Shown in pieces: positions 61,072 through 64,000 of a stretch of 64,000 nucleotides of DNA. The translations under genes and the position numbers were made by a program. Positions within the stretch are counted from its first letter, which is position 1. Each line of letters starts with the position of its first letter. The notes under the pieces were generated by a model, which was not told the origin of the DNA, ran no database searches, and saw only the letters and a program-made list of their open reading frames with translations. The DNA lies in NCBI RefSeq assembly GCF_000296695.1, contig NZ_BAFK01000005.1:124001-188000 (forward strand), read 5' to 3'. The DNA comes from Rheinheimera nanhaiensis E407-8 (GTDB lineage: Bacteria > Pseudomonadota > Gammaproteobacteria > Enterobacterales > Alteromonadaceae).

Positions 61072-62001
61072 ATGATAGAAAAAGAGTATTACCGGCTGGA
61101 TGAGCTGGCGCCGCTTGGCGTGACTGAAGGCACAGTGCGCTATTTTGTCGAGCAAAATAAACTAACCCCAGTGTTCTTCAGACAAGCAACTGATTATTTA
61201 TTGGGTGGCTATATTGATAACAAGTTTCACGGCTTTGCTGTAGCGAATTATCGTGGATTGGTGTCACTGCCCAAATACCGTTTATCTGAGCTTTTGAAAA
61301 AAGGTAAGACTCGGAGCAATACCCTTAATTTGATTCAAAGAAATAATATCGTCGTTAAATCTGCAGATTACCCTTTCACTATCACCTACCCAAACGACTA
61401 TTTAGAGTCTTGGCTAAACTACAATCCGGTTAAATCAGATTGGCTCTCTGTTCCAGCAAAGTTCTACCCCACTGAGCAAGCGAGTGGCTGGTCAATTATG
61501 GCAGATCTCTTAAAATCACTTAGCGATAACGAGGAACAAAAAGCCGCATTTGATAAAACCTATTCAGTAGGTAAACCCACAAAAGTATTATCCTCTTATG
61601 GTGTTGAGTTCAGCTTGAAAGACCTCTGTGTGCAGCACCAAGATCTGGTTAGACTTGGCGTTATTTCTGTCTCAGACACACCTAAAATTCATGCATTAAA
61701 CAATGCATCTGAAAGCACTGAAGAACTTCTGCGATTTAGTAACGATTTCGAAGAACTGGTAAGCAGAATACTAGTTGTCCACCCAACATTCTCGGCTAAA
61801 AAAATATTCAGATTACTTTGCGCAGAAAGCAAACTCGAAGAAGATACCAGAACGTTTGACACAGAAAACATTCTCCTTGACGAAGTTGATGGCAAACTAA
61901 TTTGGAGAGACAAGTTTAAGCGCACAGCCAATAAAGAGAGAAGTATTAGCCTTCGTTATTTCAGCAACATGCTTAAAGGTATTAAAGAAAAGGTTAATTA
62001 A
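61072..62001 (+). CDS. Island protein of unknown function with HTH-like N-terminus
   Basis: The 309-residue protein starts IEKEYYRLDELAPLGVTEGT then VRYFVEQNKLTPVFF, which looks like a MerR/DNA-binding helical start. Its middle and C-terminal parts are not recognisable. It is more AT-rich than the chromosome and soluble. It is 17 bases after int on the same strand, so it may be cotranscribed. Cargo or a regulator of integration is possible, with no evidence for either. Confidence 0.7.
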   Translation: MIEKEYYRLDELAPLGVTEGTVRYFVEQNKLTPVFFRQATDYLLGGYIDNKFHGFAVANYRGLVSLPKYRLSELLKKGKTRSNTLNLIQRNNIVVKSADYPFTITYPNDYLESWLNYNPVKSDWLSVPAKFYPTEQASGWSIMADLLKSLSDNEEQKAAFDKTYSVGKPTKVLSSYGVEFSLKDLCVQHQDLVRLGVISVSDTPKIHALNNASESTEELLRFSNDFEELVSRILVVHPTFSAKKIFRLLCAESKLEEDTRTFDTENILLDEVDGKLIWRDKFKRTANKERSISLRYFSNMLKGIKEKVN

Positions 62002-62024
62002 CCTTTCTGATGGCTCTCCATGAG

Positions 62025-62855
62025 TTATTTTTTTCTGAGTCTTTTTTGGTGTAGAAATCTTTTATTTTGCTTTGGATTTGATGGTTCGTTGCTGTGATAG
62101 GTCAGTAAGTCTCTGATTAAATATTGCACTGCAGGTAAATTTAAACTTTTCCTACCATTATAAGCTCGTTCAAAGCGCAATAGGGATTGAACAAAAAATT
62201 TGAACATTAAAGATAAGGCAAATAAAGTCAGGCCAGTGAAAGCAACAAAAATAAGATAGTAAAAACCTAACTCCGTCCATGTTGGCTCTCTATAAAACTC
62301 GAAAACAGTTTCTAAACTTGCTTCATCCCTGACAGAGAGGACAATGACGGCTGAAGCTAGGAAAATTAACATTGTAATAATTCTTGGTCTTGCGTCTTTG
62401 TGATAGACCCATTCCGCTAGTGAAGAAACCGAAAATGAAAATGGCTTAGGATGCTTGCTAAACAAAGACAGCATCTCATCAAACTTCTTAGCCTCGCTTA
62501 AGAACTCATTCTGCTGACACTTTAGAATCGACTTTAACTTTGAGATTTTTACTTGTTCTACGGTTTCTAACATCGCCCCCTGCTTGCGGTTAAAGGCTTC
62601 TACAGTCGATTTGTTTTTATAATTTATCAGGGCTCGGTAAAACGCTAAAAATGACACTTCAGTTACTACGAGGCCAATGAGTTTTGTCAAAGTGGGGATG
62701 CTGGTCAAATTCAAGCTCACCAAACCGAAATACCCAATAAATAAAACGCAAGATATCAAAGTGCCAATCACTCGCCAGTTCATAGGACTAACATGTACGA
62801 ACAAACCGGAAAACTCGGAATAGTATCGGTTAGCTTGCTCAAACCACTTCACCAT
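62025..62855 (-). CDS. Island membrane protein of unknown function
   Basis: The 276-residue protein has four hydrophobic helices: two near the N-terminus (about 27-48 and 55-75) and two later (about 165-185 and 198-222). A charged helical stretch lies between the pairs (about 80-135; KISKLKSILKCQQNEFLSEA), likely coiled and cytoplasmic. No family is recognised. It is AT-rich, faces against its neighbours and has its own promoter region in 62856-63033. Accessory or defence cargo is a typical role for such a gene, but this is inference. Confidence 0.68.
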   Translation of the reverse strand: MVKWFEQANRYYSEFSGLFVHVSPMNWRVIGTLISCVLFIGYFGLVSLNLTSIPTLTKLIGLVVTEVSFLAFYRALINYKNKSTVEAFNRKQGAMLETVEQVKISKLKSILKCQQNEFLSEAKKFDEMLSLFSKHPKPFSFSVSSLAEWVYHKDARPRIITMLIFLASAVIVLSVRDEASLETVFEFYREPTWTELGFYYLIFVAFTGLTLFALSLMFKFFVQSLLRFERAYNGRKSLNLPAVQYLIRDLLTYHSNEPSNPKQNKRFLHQKRLRKK

Positions 62856-63033
62856 GAAAACACCCTAAATCACCTAATTGGTTGAAAACGTTAAATTCAC
62901 AGAATATTAATCCGGCAAAACAGGTACATACAACTTAAAAATCACAAAAAGCGTCACATTTTCACCAAATCAAACACAGCCCTTTCGGTGTACCAGATTA
63001 TCTCCCCGTTCATCAACGCACAGGAGATCACAC

Positions 63034-63267
63034 ATGAACACACAGGGTAAAAAAGTCTTATCAGAAATCGAAACCGCCGAGTATATCGGCATGAGCCGGT
63101 CTTTTCTGCGTCAGTCACGCATGGAAGGCAACCGCGCCAGCCGCACCCCTGCCCCGCCTTTTGTCAAAATTGGCCGCTCGGTTCGCTACATTAAGGACGA
63201 CCTCGACAAATGGCTTGATAGCCTTCAAAAACTGGAGCATTTAAGCCAGTGCGGAGGGACGCTCTAA
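63034..63267 (+). CDS. AlpA/excisionase-like HTH protein
   Basis: The 77-residue protein contains LSEIETAEYIGMSRSFLRQS, then PPFVKIGRSVRYIKDDLDKW. This is the winged helix-turn-helix of AlpA/phage excisionase proteins (HTH_17). It probably regulates excision or early element genes. GGAG lies upstream of the ATG. The next ORF overlaps its stop by one base. Confidence 0.83.
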   Translation: MNTQGKKVLSEIETAEYIGMSRSFLRQSRMEGNRASRTPAPPFVKIGRSVRYIKDDLDKWLDSLQKLEHLSQCGGTL

Positions 63268-63527
63268 TGGAAAAGCTCTCTCCTAACGTGCAGCAGCTTT
63301 ATAGCTGGTTGCAGCGCGGTAATGCCATTGAGCAATGCACCCACGCTGGCCGCAGTATTGGCCTAATCAGAACGGTTGGCAGTGAAGCGCCTGAAAGTAT
63401 CAAGGCGGCGTTTAACACGCTGTATCAGTATGGCCTGCTAAAAGAAACCGAATTTTTTGAGTTTGGTATGCGCTGGTCACGCTTTACTGCGAAAACGGCA
63501 GCCGTAAGCGAGGTGCAACATGGCTGA
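63267..63527 (+). CDS. Small island protein of unknown function
   Basis: The 86-residue protein starts at the ATG overlapping the previous stop (TAATG), preceded by GGAGGGACG. It begins MEKLSPNVQQLYSWLQRGNA and contains AAFNTLYQYGLLKETEFF, a likely winged-helix fold. It sits between the excisionase-like gene and a possible replication gene, overlapping the latter by eight bases, so it is part of an early operon of the element. Confidence 0.72.
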   Translation: MEKLSPNVQQLYSWLQRGNAIEQCTHAGRSIGLIRTVGSEAPESIKAAFNTLYQYGLLKETEFFEFGMRWSRFTAKTAAVSEVQHG

Positions 63528-64000
63528 TTTTCAGTACAGCAAGCTAAGCCTTGTCATGCAGAACATGGATGCTAAAAATGCCAACTACTTTAACAGCCTG
63601 CACCGCGACGACAGACTGTTTTTACAACAGCGTATTGAGCATTTCCCCACTGCCATTCAAAACCTGCTGGTGCACCGCTACAAGTCACAACCTGATCAGG
63701 TGAAAGCCAATATTGATTTACGCCATACCACTGACACATTAAGCGCCCTGCTACCGGTATTTTTACGCAATAACTTTAACGCCAGTGAGGATGAATTACG
63801 GGATTTGGCACAAGTGTATGCGGATATGTGCCGCGATAAAATTCTAACCATACCGCGCCAGCCGCGAAACAGCGTTAAGGCGACAGGGCAGGATATTTCA
63901 AAAAGCTGTTTAAAAAATAGTGCCGACAATTCAGACACATTTTTAAAATTGGCCTTAACGCACTTTCAACCAGATTCTGAAATTTTTAAGGTCGGATTTT
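63520..64000 (+). CDS. Possible element replication protein, N-terminal part (runs off right edge)
   Basis: ATG at 63520 opens a frame with no stop through 64000 (at least 160 residues). It begins MADFQYSKLSLVMQNMDAKN and contains FFLQQ-like helices and QRIEHFPTAIQNLLVHRYKS. The position after an AlpA-like gene and a small protein is where P4-like or satellite elements keep their replication gene. The family is not recognisable from this part alone. Confidence 0.6.
   Translation, partial: MADFQYSKLSLVMQNMDAKNANYFNSLHRDDRLFLQQRIEHFPTAIQNLLVHRYKSQPDQVKANIDLRHTTDTLSALLPVFLRNNFNASEDELRDLAQVYADMCRDKILTIPRQPRNSVKATGQDISKSCLKNSADNSDTFLKLALTHFQPDSEIFKVGF

Overview
The window reads as a chromosomal segment of a gammaproteobacterium. 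The order dut-slmA-dgkA-pyrE-rph-yicC, SlmA itself, an AcrAB-type pump with an AcrR-type operator, and the general codon style point to the Alteromonadales/Chromatiaceae-like group (Rheinheimera, Arsukibacterium, Alishewanella type). The genus is inferred from gene style only. No complete rRNA, tRNA or CRISPR array is present.

Layout. 1-3980 is housekeeping: the dut 3' end, slmA, dgkA, pyrE, rph and yicC, with two related hairpin repeats flanking dgkA. 3963-6012 is a small decayed genomic island at the 3' end of yicC. It is bounded by a 29-bp imperfect direct repeat and holds an AbiE toxin-antitoxin pair and a Fic-type remnant. A guanidine exporter gene under a guanidine-II riboswitch follows. 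7055-11299 carries 5-oxoprolinase PxpABC, a D-glutamate-cyclase-like protein and a D-amino-acid aminotransferase, read here as a D-glutamate/5-oxoproline degradation unit. 11426-13718 is a class 3 lipase between two paralogous secreted DUF6795-like proteins, a candidate effector-immunity module.

13769-31376 holds a GGDEF/EAL sensor and a peptidoglycan-recycling cluster: NagX-like, GH3 hexosaminidase, sodium symporter, BadF-type sugar kinase, MurQ and NamZ. Further on lie an M14 carboxypeptidase, an NhaC antiporter and a VanX/DdpX dipeptidase, so sugars and peptides of murein could both be salvaged. 31521-39724 has a surface propeller lipoprotein, AcrR, AcrAB with an operator, and an OsmC protein.

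39784-50611 is accessory. It holds PldA and a five-gene translationally coupled minus-strand operon: one glycine-rich membrane-active toxin candidate followed by two tandem copies of a membrane protein plus a small soluble protein. Next come a PLD-helicase-DUF3427-S24-like protein with a methyltransferase, a second OsmC, ParDE, an orphan HipB-like regulator with three operators, and a radical-SAM-like protein without the iron-sulfur cysteines.

50846-57732 returns to metabolism: katG, an archaeal-type PRPP synthetase with an AMP/thymidine phosphorylase, and an S9 peptidase. 58015-59379 is a Fic protein with two palindromic operators. 59415-59646 holds a tandem tRNA-3'-end repeat and the 3' half of tRNA-Arg(CCG). 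The tRNA is cut at the anticodon arm by an integrative element (integrase, unknowns, excisionase-like HTH, possible replication protein) that runs off the right edge.

The most promising undescribed systems are the five-gene toxin/duplicated-immunity operon (41937-44491) and the lipase/DUF6795 triad (11426-13718).
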